Source of the DNA: Conexibacter sp. CPCC 205762
Lineage (GTDB): Bacteria > Actinomycetota > Thermoleophilia > Solirubrobacterales > Solirubrobacteraceae
Assembly: GCF_030646155.1 (NCBI RefSeq)
Contig: NZ_JAUTDN010000004.1
Location: 62,001-126,000 of the forward strand
DNA length: 64,000 nt
Direction of reading: 5' to 3'
Shown here: positions 8,143 to 17,423 of the stretch, piece after piece
Numbering within the stretch: the first letter of the stretch is position 1
How the letters are laid out: the number at the start of each line of letters is the position of its first letter
Program-made: the position numbers and the translations under genes
Notes under the pieces: model-generated
What the model saw: the letters and a program-made list of their open reading frames with translations, nothing else
Told to the model about the DNA's origin: nothing
Database searches by the model: none

Positions 8143-10060
8143 TCAGAGCGCCTCGGTCGAGACGACGTCGGCCTTTCCGTCGCCGTCGACGTCACCGACG
8201 CCGAACTGGACCGGCGGGTTGATGTCGCTCAGCACCGTCAGCAGGCTTCCGATCCCGGCGCCGTTGCTCGTTCCGTAGAGCGCGCGGAAGAGCCCGTCGC
8301 CCTGCGGCTCGACGCTGACGACGTCGGCCTTGCCGTCACCGTTGACGTCGCCTGCGCCGAGCGCCGCCGGTCTCACGCGACCTCTCGACACCGTTGACCA
8401 GGTCGCCACTCCGGGGCCGTTGGAGATCCCGTACATGTAGCGGTATCTGCCACCGCCGGTCACCACTCTGTCGTCCTCGACGGCGACGATGTCGGCCTTC
8501 CCGTCGCCGCTGACGTCGCCGACCGCGATCGCCTCCGGCAGCATCATCCCGCTCAGCACCGACGACCACGACGCCACGCCCGGGCCATTGCTGATCCCGT
8601 ACATGTAGCGGTATCTGCCGTTCCCGGACGACACGCCCGCGTCCTCGACCGCCACGATGTCAGCCCTGCCATCCCCGTTCACGTCACCGACCGCGACTCT
8701 GTCGGGCAGCGCCATGCCTCTCAGCACCGGCTCCCACGTCGCGATCCCGGGGCCGTTGGAGATGCCGTACATGTAGCGGTATCTGCCGTTCCCGGACGAC
8801 ACGCCCGAGTCCTCGACCGCGACGATGTCCGCCTTCCCGTCGCCGTTCACGTCACCGACCGCGATCGCCTCCGGTCGCATCATCCCTCTCAGGATCGCCT
8901 CCCATCTCGCGATTCCGCTGCCGTTGCTCGTGCCGAGGACGTACTGATATCTGCCGTTGCCGCTCGCGACGCCGGAGTCCTCGACGGTGAGGATGTCCGC
9001 CTTGCCGTCACCCGTCAGATCGCCGACGGCGTACGCGACCGCGCCTCTGCGGTCCCCCGGCACGTAGTTCCAGTCGGTGATCGTGACGCCGCCGGTGAGG
9101 CCGAACAGGTAGCGGTATCTCCCGCTGCCGTCGCTCTCCAGCGAGACGACGTCAGCCTTGCCGTCGCCGCTGACGTCCGCCGCCGCGAATGCGAGCGAGG
9201 GGTTGAAGTCACTCAGCACGGTGCTCAGACTGGCGACGCCGGAGCCGTTGCTGAGGCCGTAGAGGACGCGCGTGCGGCCGTTGTGCTGCGGCTCTGCGGC
9301 GACGACGTCGGCCTTGCCGTCAGCGTTGACGTCGCCGACGCCGAGCCGGCTCGGCAGCGCTCGGCCGGTCAGCACCGATGACCACGTGGCCACGCCGGGG
9401 CCATTGGAGATCCCGTACATGTAGCGGTATCTGCCATTGCCGGACGACACTCTGTCGTCCTCGACGGCGACGATGTCCGCCTTGCCGTCGCCGCTGACAT
9501 CACCGACCGCGATCAGCTCCGGCAGCATCATCCCGCTCAGCACCGAACTCCACGTCGCGACACCCGGGCCGTTGCTGATCCCGTACATGTACCGGTATCT
9601 GCCATCGCCAGACGACACTCTGTTGTCCTCGACGGCGACGATGTCCGCCTTGCCGTCACCGTTCACGTCACCGACGGCGACTCTGTCGGGCAGCATCATC
9701 CCGCTCAGGACCGACGACCAGGTCGCGATCCCGCCGCCGTTGGAGATGCCGTACATGTAGCGGTATCTGCCGTTCCCGGACGACACGCCCGCGTCCTCGA
9801 CCGCGACGATGTCGGCCCTGCCGTCACCGTTGACGTCACCGACCGCGATCGCCGCCGGCTTCGCCATCCCGGACAGGATCGGGTTCCAGCTGGCGATCCC
9901 CGCGCCGTTGCTCGTCCCCAGCATGTAGCGGTATCTGCCGCCTCCGCTGAGGACGCCGGAGTCCTCGACGGCGATCACGTCGTCCCTGCCATCGCCCGTC
10001 AGGTCGCCGACGGCGACCAGCTCCTGCGTGCCGAGCCCGCTGAGGACGTAGTTCGCGTTC
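8143..10060 (-). repeat. FG-GAP tandem repeats, a six-unit block present twice
   Basis: Twelve in-frame units of about 164-168 bp encode FG-GAP repeats. Units 1-6 and 7-12 match in order: unit 1/7 has LTGDG, units 2-4/8-10 read ADIVAVED, unit 5/11 has an EPQ variant, and unit 6/12 has the VLSD.NP lead-in. The block period is about 984 bp. This indicates a past duplication of the whole hexad after the units had already diverged. Confidence 0.8.
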
Positions 10061-11157
10061 GCGACCCCGACGCCGCCGGTGCGGCCGACGATCTGTCTGT
10101 AGACCGGGACGCGGAAGGTGCGATCGGCGCCGTAGCTGACTCCCGCGCGGCTGGCGGCGACGAGGCGGTAGTGGTAGGTCGTCCCCGGTGAGAGGTTCTC
10201 CAGCCGATGGCTGACCGCGACCGCGGCGGTGCCGCTGCCGGCGCTCTCATCGGCCGACGAGCTGCCGTAGGCGGTGGTCGTCCCCCACTCGAAGGAGAGG
10301 TTGGTCGGATTGCCGTTGGGGTTGGCGGCCCCGTTCAGCGTCGCGCTCTCGAACGCGACGCCGCTCGCCGCCTGCGTGTCGACGTCCGCGAGTCTCGGCG
10401 ACAGATACGTGAGGCCGTTGGCGTCGCCGGCGCGGTACGTCGGCGCGTCGTAGCTCGACGGGTGCATGACCTGGAGCTGGCCGCCGTAGGTGGGCTCGTG
10501 ATGGTCGAGGCCGAGCGCGTGCCCGACCTCGTGCGCGAGCACGTGACGGTGGTTGTACGCGGTGTTGTACGCCGGGTTCGTCAGCATCGACGGGTGGATC
10601 CAGACACGGCCGCCGTTGATCACCCAGGCGCCGGAGGCCGGCTCGTAGGTCGAGTTGCGAGGCCCTGCGCAGCCGGCCCAGCTCCCGCTGCATGGCGACG
10701 TCGAATCGACCGAGACGAGGATCTCGCCCGCGTCCGGTTCACGGTCCGGGGTGACGTCGGGCACCGTCCCCGCCGCGACCGTGATCGCCGGCCCGCCATT
10801 GGCCGCGACATCGCCGACGACCTGCGTGACGTAGGACCGCAGCAGCTCGACGTTCCCCTCTCCGGTGGCGACGAGCCGCAGCGTGTACGCCGGCCGATCC
10901 CGGTAGCGGCCGTCAAACGTCGTGAAGCCGTCGCCGACCAGCGGGCCCGGAGGTATCGCCGGGGGTGCGAGCGCCTGCGGCCCGAGCAGTCGCGCCCCGG
11001 GATTGCTCAGCTCTGGCGGCCGTGCGATGTCGCCGTCCAACGGCGGTCGTGCCGCGTGGGCGGCAGGCACCGCCGCCGCGAGCGCCGCAAGCGCGGCAAC
11101 AGCCGCGCCGACGCCCTGGCGCGTCGCGCGACGCGCCCCCAGTCCCGTCCCGATCAT
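8143..11157 (-). CDS. Secreted matrixin-type metalloprotease with twelve FG-GAP/VCBS repeats
   Basis: A 1004-residue exported protein. It has a signal peptide (residues about 1-35, ending AAHAA), then a zinc metalloprotease domain with the full metzincin motif HEVGHALGLDHH near residue 207 and a following MHPSS Met-turn candidate. A fibronectin-III-like linker (about 285-375) precedes twelve calcium-binding FG-GAP repeats with cores such as VGDVNGDGKADIV, running to the C-terminus. This suggests an extracellular, calcium-stabilised beta-propeller attached to a protease. The ATG at 11157 is supported by GAAGGGG six nt upstream and by the signal peptide. The repeat part is two copies of a six-repeat block. 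Confidence 0.85.
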   Translation of the reverse strand: MIGTGLGARRATRQGVGAAVAALAALAAAVPAAHAARPPLDGDIARPPELSNPGARLLGPQALAPPAIPPGPLVGDGFTTFDGRYRDRPAYTLRLVATGEGNVELLRSYVTQVVGDVAANGGPAITVAAGTVPDVTPDREPDAGEILVSVDSTSPCSGSWAGCAGPRNSTYEPASGAWVINGGRVWIHPSMLTNPAYNTAYNHRHVLAHEVGHALGLDHHEPTYGGQLQVMHPSSYDAPTYRAGDANGLTYLSPRLADVDTQAASGVAFESATLNGAANPNGNPTNLSFEWGTTTAYGSSSADESAGSGTAAVAVSHRLENLSPGTTYHYRLVAASRAGVSYGADRTFRVPVYRQIVGRTGGVGVANANYVLSGLGTQELVAVGDLTGDGRDDVIAVEDSGVLSGGGRYRYMLGTSNGAGIASWNPILSGMAKPAAIAVGDVNGDGRADIVAVEDAGVSSGNGRYRYMYGISNGGGIATWSSVLSGMMLPDRVAVGDVNGDGKADIVAVEDNRVSSGDGRYRYMYGISNGPGVATWSSVLSGMMLPELIAVGDVSGDGKADIVAVEDDRVSSGNGRYRYMYGISNGPGVATWSSVLTGRALPSRLGVGDVNADGKADVVAAEPQHNGRTRVLYGLSNGSGVASLSTVLSDFNPSLAFAAADVSGDGKADVVSLESDGSGRYRYLFGLTGGVTITDWNYVPGDRRGAVAYAVGDLTGDGKADILTVEDSGVASGNGRYQYVLGTSNGSGIARWEAILRGMMRPEAIAVGDVNGDGKADIVAVEDSGVSSGNGRYRYMYGISNGPGIATWEPVLRGMALPDRVAVGDVNGDGRADIVAVEDAGVSSGNGRYRYMYGISNGPGVASWSSVLSGMMLPEAIAVGDVSGDGKADIVAVEDDRVVTGGGRYRYMYGISNGPGVATWSTVSRGRVRPAALGAGDVNGDGKADVVSVEPQGDGLFRALYGTSNGAGIGSLLTVLSDINPPVQFGVGDVDGDGKADVVSTEAL

Positions 11158-11309
11158 CGATGTCCCCTTCGGAGTCGGATCGCCAGCCCGGCGGTCCCGC
11201 AGCCGGCAGCGCGCTGCGCCTTCCCCGCAGCGCCGCTGTGGGACTTCTACCAGCGCTGACTGGCGCGTCAACGCTCCTGGCCAACCATCCGAGCGAACGT
11301 GCGAGGCGA

Positions 11310-12167
11310 TCAGGCGACGACGCGCGCGAGCGCGGCGAGCGACGCGGGTGAGCGCGCGCAGACGATCGGCGAGTGCGGCTCGACGTCGAGCGGGGCGGCG
11401 AGGCCGTCGCCGCCGCAGAGCGGGAAGGCGACGTGGCCGCCGGCCTCGCGCACGATCAGCTGCGCGGCGGCGGCGTCGACGGCGCGGCAGCGTCTGAGCG
11501 AGATCATCCCGTCGAGGCGGGCGGCGGCGACCTGGCAGATCGTCAGCGCCATCGCGCCGAGCACGCGCAGGCGCTCGGTCTCCTGCTGCAGGCCGTCGAT
11601 CGAACGCGCGATCCAGCGCGGGTCGGCGACCTCGACGCCGAGCACCTCCAGCTTGCCGCTGCGCCCGCGCCGCTCCGGCAGCGACGGGTCGAGCGCCACG
11701 CCGTCGAGGAACGCGCCGCCGTTGCGGACGGCCGTCCACTCTTCGCCGGTGCCGTAGTCGTGCACGAAGCCGAAGGCCACGTCCGCCATCGTCGGCCCGT
11801 CGGCGACGGCGATCGACAGCGCCGCCGACGGCAGCAGCCGCTTCGCGTTGAGCGAGCCGTCGATCGGGTCGATCACGACGCGCACGCCGTCGCCGCCGTA
11901 GTCGACCTCGCCGCGCTCCTCCGAGACGGCGGTGAAGCGGTGCCCGGCGGCGTGCAGCAGGTCGAGCTGGGCGAAGACGGCGTCCTCGGCGGCCTGGTCG
12001 ATCACGAGCGTGCGGTCGCCGCCCTCGCCGCGCTGGCCGGTCTCGACGGCGCGCTCGCGCGTGCGCGGCGTCTCGCGCAGGATCCGGCGCAGCGCGTCCG
12101 CCGCGACGCGCGCGGCCCCGAGCCAGTCGGCGTCGAGCGCCGTGCCAGTGGATCCCATCGACGGCAT
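11310..12167 (-). CDS. Inositol monophosphatase family protein
   Basis: Mg2+-dependent phosphatase of the IMPase/FBPase/CysQ fold; the substrate is unknown. The 285-residue protein has SEERGEVDYG (metal-binding Glu), the DPIDGSLNAK motif corresponding to WDPLDGT, and a C-terminal AVDAAAAQLIVREAGG that replaces the usual WDxAAG. The loss of the Trp is tolerated in many homologues. The start is uncertain: ATG 12167 or ATG 12158. Neither has a Shine-Dalgarno, and the divergent helicase GTG lies only 9-18 bp away. Confidence 0.82.
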   Translation of the reverse strand: MPSMGSTGTALDADWLGAARVAADALRRILRETPRTRERAVETGQRGEGGDRTLVIDQAAEDAVFAQLDLLHAAGHRFTAVSEERGEVDYGGDGVRVVIDPIDGSLNAKRLLPSAALSIAVADGPTMADVAFGFVHDYGTGEEWTAVRNGGAFLDGVALDPSLPERRGRSGKLEVLGVEVADPRWIARSIDGLQQETERLRVLGAMALTICQVAAARLDGMISLRRCRAVDAAAAQLIVREAGGHVAFPLCGGDGLAAPLDVEPHSPIVCARSPASLAALARVVA

Positions 12168-12176
12168 ACTTGCAGG

Positions 12177-15100
12177 GTGTCCGTGCTTGATGGCCTGTCC
12201 TCCGCGCAAACAGCGGCCGTCACCCACGCCGGCGGGCCGCTGCTGATCGTCGGCGGCGCCGGCAGCGGCAAGACGCGCACGCTCGTCGCCCGCTTCGCGT
12301 GGCTGGTCGAGCAGGGCGAGGCACCCGAGGCGGTGCTCGCGCTGGCCCGCTCCGAGCGCGCCGCCGACGCGCTCCGCCGCCACGTCGAGGACGCCGTCCA
12401 GCAGCCCTACGAGGAGCTGGCGGTGACGACCGTCCACGCCTTCTGCGCGCGGCTGCTGCGCGAGGAGGCGCTGGCCGGCGGGCTCGACCCGTTCGCCGTC
12501 GCGGTCGGCCGCGCCGACCGGCTCGCGATGCTGCTGGAGCGGATCGACGAGCTGACGATCCGCCGCCACGACTTCCGCGGCAACGCGGCGGCGCTCGTCG
12601 CCGGCTTCGTGCGCCGGATCGACCGCCTCAAGGACGAGCTGATCGGCGCCGACGAGTACGCCGCCTGGGCCGCGACGCTCGGCGGCGAGGACAGCCCGCC
12701 GACCGCGGGCGACGACTACATGGCGCAGGGCGGCGAGCGCGCGATCAGCGACGCGGACCGCTCCCGCGGCGCCCGCGAGCGCGAGTTCGCGTCGATCTAC
12801 CAAGCGCACGACCGGATGCTCGCCGAGCAGGGCGCGCTCGACAGCGGCGACCTCGTGATCGGCGCGCTGAGACTGCTGCGCGAGCACCCGCACGTGCGCG
12901 CCCGCGTCGCCAGGCGCTACCGCCACCTGCTCGTCGACGACGTGCAGGAGCCGAACTTCGCCCACGGCCTGCTGCTGCGACTGCTCGCCTCCGAGCACGG
13001 GAACCTGACCGCGGCCGGCGACGACGACCAGGCGATCAGGCGCTTCCGCGCCGCCGCGACGAAGAACCTGCGCGACTTCCAGGCCGAATTGCCGGACGCG
13101 ACGGTCGTGCGGCTGGAGCACTCCTTCCGCTGCCCGCAGCGGGTGATCGACGCCGCCGCCGCGGTCGTCGCGCCGCTGCAGGACCGGATCGAGAAGCGGC
13201 TCGACGGCCCGCTCGGCGGCGAGGTCAGCTTCTGGCGCGCGGCCAACGAGCGCGCGCAGGCGCAGGCGGTCGCGGCCGACGTCGAGCGGCTGATCGCGCG
13301 CGAGGGCGTGCCGCCGGAGCGGATCGCAGTGCTGGTGCGCTCGATCGCGCGCGAGGGCCAGGCGGTCGCGGTCGCGCTGGAGGAGCGCGCGGTCGGCCAC
13401 CGGCTGGTCGGCGACGCCGCCTTCTTCCAGCGCGCCGAGGTGCGCGACCTGCTCGCCTGGCTGCGGCTGCTGGTCGATCCGGGCGACGCCCCCGCGGTTG
13501 TCCGAGCGCTTGCTCGGCCGCCGATCGAGCTGCGCCAGGTCGACCTCGCGCGCTGCACCCAGATCGCCCGCCGGCGCAAGCTCGACATGGTCTCCGCGCT
13601 GGGGGCGGCGCTGGAGTCGCCGCAGATCCCGCCGGAGGCGCGCGACCGCATCCGCATGTTCCTCGGCCTCTACAGATCGGCCGTCGCGGCGCTCGACACG
13701 ATGCGCCCGGACCTCTTCGTCCACCGCCTGATCGAGCGGCTCGGGCTGCGCCGCCAGCAGCTCTTCAGCGCCCAGGCGGAGGTCGTCGAGCGGCTGCGCG
13801 GGCTGGCCCGCTTCGGCGAGCTGGCGACGGCCTTCACGCAGCGGCGGCCGCAGGCGACGCCGCGCGAGTTCGCGCGCTCGATCGCCGCCGCCGCCGAGGC
13901 CGGGCTGCGCGAGCAGGAGGAGCCGACGCCGATCGCGGCGCGCGGCGTGCAGGTGCTGGCGATGGACGCCGCGCCGGGCGTCGAGTTCGACCACGTCTAC
14001 GTGCTCGGCCTCCACGCCGCCGGCATGCCGGGCGCGCACACGCGCACGCTGGAGCCGATCGACCCGGCGCTGCTGAAGGAGACGCTGTCGCAGGACGACG
14101 ACGCCGCCCACGTCGCCGAGATGCGGCGGCTGCTGCACGTCGCGATGACGCGCACGCGCGGACGGCTCGTGCTCGTCCACCCGCAGGCGAGCGAGCGCGG
14201 CGCCGCGCAGCCGCCGTCGCCGTTCGCCGAGGAAGCGCGGCTGGCGGTCGACGGCCACTGGGAGGAGCGCGCCGAGGAGCTGTTCGGGCCGGCCGAGTCG
14301 CTCCACTCGACCTACCGGATCCTGCGCGACGAGCTGCTGGAGACGATCAAGCGGACCGGCGGGCGGATCGGCGAGCTGCGCTTCGACACCGACCTCGACG
14401 TCTCGCACGCGATCGTCCGCTACCTCGAGGTCGTCAAGCTGGCGGCGCTGATCGAGCGGGCGCGCGAGGAGCCGCTCGCCGACGCGCTCGCCGAGGTCAA
14501 CGCGCGGCTCGCCTCGGCGGTCACAGGCGAGCAGCGCGACATCCTCCAGACCTCGCCGCTGGACGAGTGGCTGCTCGACGCCGACCGCGACGACAGACGC
14601 CGCGCGGCCGCGATCGCCGCACGCGAGGAGCCGACGCTGGAGCCGTTCCTGCCGCGCCGCGGCGACGGCGTGATGCTGAGCGCCTCCGACATCGACACGT
14701 ACCGCACCTGCCCGCTGAAGTACAAGTTCGCGCGCGTCTTCCGGATCCCGCAGGAGCCGACGCTCAACCAGCGCTTCGGGATCCTCGTCCACCAGGTGCT
14801 GGAGCGCTTCCACTCCGACGGCGCGACGAACACGCTGCCCGAGATGATGGGCCTGCTGGAGGCCGGCTGGCGGCGCGGCGGCTTCGGCGGCTCCGAGCAG
14901 GAGATCCAGCTGCGCGGCAAGGCGACCTCCGCGCTGACGCGCTACTACGAGCGCTTCCAGGAGGAGCCGGCGCAGCCGGTCGCGTTCGAGAGATCGTTCT
15001 CGTTCAGACTCGGCCCGCACCTGCTGCGCGGCCGCGTCGACCGCGTCGACAAGCTGCCCGAGGGCGGCTTCGAGCTGATCGACTACAAGACCGGCCCGCC

Positions 15101-15380
15101 GAAGACGCGCGCCCAGCTGGAGCAGGACGTGCAGCTGTCGCTCTACGCCGTCGCGGCGAGGGAGGCGTGGGAGTTCGAGGCCGCCCGCGGCGCCTACTAC
15201 TACGTGCTCGACGACGCGAAGGTGCCGGTCGAGCGCTGCGACGGCGACCGCGAGTGGATCGAGGAGATCGCGACCGAAGTCGCCGAGGGGATCCTCTCGC
15301 AGGGCTTCGAGCCGACCCCCTCGTTCGCCGCCTGCTCCTGGTGCGACTACCGCCTCGTCTGCCCGGCGGCGGAGCGGTAG
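12177..15380 (+). CDS. UvrD/PcrA-like helicase fused to an iron-staple PD-(D/E)XK nuclease
   Basis: Predicted DNA helicase-nuclease of 1067 residues for double-strand-break processing, comparable in layout to AddB/AdnB and to actinobacterial UvrD-RecB fusions. Walker A GGAGSGKT is at about 26-33, GDDDQAIRRFR is motif III, HSFRCPQ motif IV and LLHVAMTRTRGRL motif VI. The C-terminal nuclease (about 840-1067) keeps the GRVDRVD...IDYKTG core and four cysteines (YRTCP near 844, CSWCDYRLVCP near 1052-1062) that usually bind [4Fe-4S]. Motif II reads VDDVQEPN instead of VDEYQDTN and motif V reads MDAAPGVEF instead of HxAKGLEF. CATACT lies 6 nt before the GTG, suggesting a leaderless mRNA. Confidence 0.85.
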   Translation: MSVLDGLSSAQTAAVTHAGGPLLIVGGAGSGKTRTLVARFAWLVEQGEAPEAVLALARSERAADALRRHVEDAVQQPYEELAVTTVHAFCARLLREEALAGGLDPFAVAVGRADRLAMLLERIDELTIRRHDFRGNAAALVAGFVRRIDRLKDELIGADEYAAWAATLGGEDSPPTAGDDYMAQGGERAISDADRSRGAREREFASIYQAHDRMLAEQGALDSGDLVIGALRLLREHPHVRARVARRYRHLLVDDVQEPNFAHGLLLRLLASEHGNLTAAGDDDQAIRRFRAAATKNLRDFQAELPDATVVRLEHSFRCPQRVIDAAAAVVAPLQDRIEKRLDGPLGGEVSFWRAANERAQAQAVAADVERLIAREGVPPERIAVLVRSIAREGQAVAVALEERAVGHRLVGDAAFFQRAEVRDLLAWLRLLVDPGDAPAVVRALARPPIELRQVDLARCTQIARRRKLDMVSALGAALESPQIPPEARDRIRMFLGLYRSAVAALDTMRPDLFVHRLIERLGLRRQQLFSAQAEVVERLRGLARFGELATAFTQRRPQATPREFARSIAAAAEAGLREQEEPTPIAARGVQVLAMDAAPGVEFDHVYVLGLHAAGMPGAHTRTLEPIDPALLKETLSQDDDAAHVAEMRRLLHVAMTRTRGRLVLVHPQASERGAAQPPSPFAEEARLAVDGHWEERAEELFGPAESLHSTYRILRDELLETIKRTGGRIGELRFDTDLDVSHAIVRYLEVVKLAALIERAREEPLADALAEVNARLASAVTGEQRDILQTSPLDEWLLDADRDDRRRAAAIAAREEPTLEPFLPRRGDGVMLSASDIDTYRTCPLKYKFARVFRIPQEPTLNQRFGILVHQVLERFHSDGATNTLPEMMGLLEAGWRRGGFGGSEQEIQLRGKATSALTRYYERFQEEPAQPVAFERSFSFRLGPHLLRGRVDRVDKLPEGGFELIDYKTGPPKTRAQLEQDVQLSLYAVAAREAWEFEAARGAYYYVLDDAKVPVERCDGDREWIEEIATEVAEGILSQGFEPTPSFAACSWCDYRLVCPAAER

Positions 15381-15461
15381 CCGGGCGAAGCGCGCATCCT
15401 CCGGGGCCGCACGGGGCAGGTGAGTGGCGCACCCCTCAACCTGTCCCTCCGGAGGAGCCCG

Positions 15462-16481
15462 ATGCGCCCGAGCCGCCGCCACGTCACTCCCGCCCTCTTC
15501 GCAGCGGCGCTCGCAACCGGCGCGAGCGCGATCGCTGCCGCCGGAGCCGGCGCCGCCGGGGTCACCGTCACCGGCGACGACGGCGCGCCGGTCGCGATCT
15601 CGCCCGGCTCGCCGCCGGCGCTGCGCAACCTGCGGCCGCAGGCGGTCGTCACGCCCGACCCCGGCACGCGCTACTCCGTCGCCGTGACCGGGCCGGACGG
15701 CAGAGCGGCGGCGCCGGCCGTCACCTGCGCCGACGCCGCGCAGCCCGCGACGGTGCAGGTCTCCTACCGCGGCAACGGCGCCTACGGCGTCGCGCTGACG
15801 AGCTACGCCGGCACCGACACCGCCTGCGCCGCGCCGCTCGGCCCGGCGACCAGCTACCCGTTCACGATCGCCGGCAGAGTCGTGCTCGGCAGCGCCGGCC
15901 GCTTCCTGCTGCGGACGCCGGGAAGCCCGACGCGCAGAGCGCTGTCGCTGCCGGTCAACGCCGACCCCGGCTCGCAGTCGCGCGAGATCCGCTTCAAGCT
16001 CAACGGCAGCGTCAGACGCGGCGGCGCGCTGAAGGGCAGATCGACCGCCGCCGGCTACGCCAACGGCGCGGCCGTGCTGCGCTTCCCCGGCCCCGGCACC
16101 TACACCGTCGTCGCGCGCGACGCGGCCGACGGGGTGCAGACGCCGTGGAGCGCGCCGGTCAGAATCCGCGTCGTCGCGCCGTTCGACCTCAGCTCGATCA
16201 GATACCCGGACCGCTCCGGCCCGCGCTTCCGCGTCTTCGCGCAGATCCGCGAGGGCGGCGACGCGACCGGCGTCGTCTCGGTCGCGATCGCCGGCCCGCG
16301 CGGCCCCTTCCGCGGCCTCGGCCGCGCGCGCATCAACGGCGACGGCGCCTTCGGCGCGCTCTTCACCGCCAGAACGGCCGGCGTCTACAAGCTGCGCTTC
16401 ACCTACCGCGGCAACAGACTGGTGACGCCGGGTGTCGTGACGGCGAGATTCACCGTCGGCACCGCGATCGTCAGCGGCTGA
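15462..16481 (+). CDS. Secreted Ig-like/beta-sandwich protein of unknown function
   Basis: Not recognised as a named family. The 339-residue protein has a clear signal peptide (MRPSRRH, then an Ala-rich hydrophobic stretch, cleavage near residue 33), then only beta-rich sequence with three Ig/Big-like segments. Two of these end in matching FTYRGN/SYRGN patterns (about 95-130 and 310-335). Two cysteines near 88 and 118 could pair. GGAGGAG five nt before the ATG at 15462 fixes the start. It is a likely exported structural or surface protein with no catalytic motif, and it follows the helicase by 81 bp on the same strand. Confidence 0.72.
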   Translation: MRPSRRHVTPALFAAALATGASAIAAAGAGAAGVTVTGDDGAPVAISPGSPPALRNLRPQAVVTPDPGTRYSVAVTGPDGRAAAPAVTCADAAQPATVQVSYRGNGAYGVALTSYAGTDTACAAPLGPATSYPFTIAGRVVLGSAGRFLLRTPGSPTRRALSLPVNADPGSQSREIRFKLNGSVRRGGALKGRSTAAGYANGAAVLRFPGPGTYTVVARDAADGVQTPWSAPVRIRVVAPFDLSSIRYPDRSGPRFRVFAQIREGGDATGVVSVAIAGPRGPFRGLGRARINGDGAFGALFTARTAGVYKLRFTYRGNRLVTPGVVTARFTVGTAIVSG

Positions 16482-16493
16482 AGGCGGCGCGCC

Positions 16494-17396
16494 TCAGCGG
16501 CCGGGACCGCCGGGGCCCGGCCCGGCGCCCTCGTTGCCGCGCTGTCTGAGGAAGCGCATGAAGTCGGACGCGAGCCTGTCGCCGGAGGGCAGCTCGGTCG
16601 GGTCCAGCGGCTCGTCCTCCTCGTCGGCGGCCTTCTCCAGCCGCTCGACGAACGCCTGCACGTCCGGGTCCGACTGGACCGCGAGGTTGACCTGCCGCTC
16701 GTAGTCGCCGGCGGCGCTCTCCAGCTCGGAGGCGTCGACGGAGACGCCGACGAGGCCCTCCAGCTTGCGCACGAGCGCGAGCGCAGCCTTCGGGTTCGGC
16801 GCCGAGGCGATGTAGTGCGGGACCGACGCCCACAGGCTCGCGGACGGGATCGCGGCGTTCTGGCAGGCCGCCTGCAGCACGCCGACGATGCCGGTCGGGC
16901 CCTCGTAGGAGGTCGGCGTCAACTGCAGCCGCTCGACCAGGCCGGGATCGGAGGAGAGGCCGCTGATGCCGATCGGGCGCGAGTGGGCGACGTCGGCCAG
17001 CAGCGCGCCGAGCGAGACGACCATCTGCACGCCGAGCGCCTCGGCGAGGTCGAGGATCAGCTGGCAGAAGGTGCGCCAGCGCATCGACGGCTCGCTGCCG
17101 GTCAGCAGGATCAGGTCGCGCGGGGCGCGCGGCACGCGCGCCTCGAAGATCTCGACCTCCGGCCATTCGATCGTGCGCGTCAGCCCCTCGACCAGCTTGA
17201 CGTGAGGACGCGTCGCCTGGAAGTCGAAGAACTCCTCCGGGTCGATCGTCGCGAAGCGTGTTGCGCCGAGTGCGGTTCCGACGAACTGGAGCGCGGTCGT
17301 GGCGGCGTCGCCCGCGTCGTTCCAGCCCTTGAACGCACAGACGAGGGCGGGGGCGCGGAGCCCGTCCGGCCGGCGTTCCCATTGCAGTGGCTGCAT
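16494..17396 (-). CDS. PAC2 family protein (proteasome assembly chaperone-like)
   Basis: Belongs to the PAC2 (DUF75) family, found in actinobacteria and archaea and related to eukaryotic proteasome assembly chaperone 2; the bacterial role is not established. The N-terminal core has PALVCAFKGWNDAGDAAT, and the middle has LILLTGSEPSMRWRTF and GVQMVVSLGALLADVAHSRP, typical of the family. An acidic helix precedes a Gly/Pro-rich tail. I chose ATG 17396 (MQPLQWE) because TACTTT lies 6 nt upstream; ATG 17414 would leave only 9 bp to the divergent gene. Confidence 0.82.
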   Translation of the reverse strand: MQPLQWERRPDGLRAPALVCAFKGWNDAGDAATTALQFVGTALGATRFATIDPEEFFDFQATRPHVKLVEGLTRTIEWPEVEIFEARVPRAPRDLILLTGSEPSMRWRTFCQLILDLAEALGVQMVVSLGALLADVAHSRPIGISGLSSDPGLVERLQLTPTSYEGPTGIVGVLQAACQNAAIPSASLWASVPHYIASAPNPKAALALVRKLEGLVGVSVDASELESAAGDYERQVNLAVQSDPDVQAFVERLEKAADEEDEPLDPTELPSGDRLASDFMRFLRQRGNEGAGPGPGGPGR

Positions 17397-17423
17397 CAAC
17401 TCAAAGTAGTACATGATGGGCGG

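Noticed and set aside
8400..9960. Regular about 165-bp repeats that might look like a CRISPR or satellite array
   Set aside because: The repeats are coding, in frame and of FG-GAP type; there are no short spacers.
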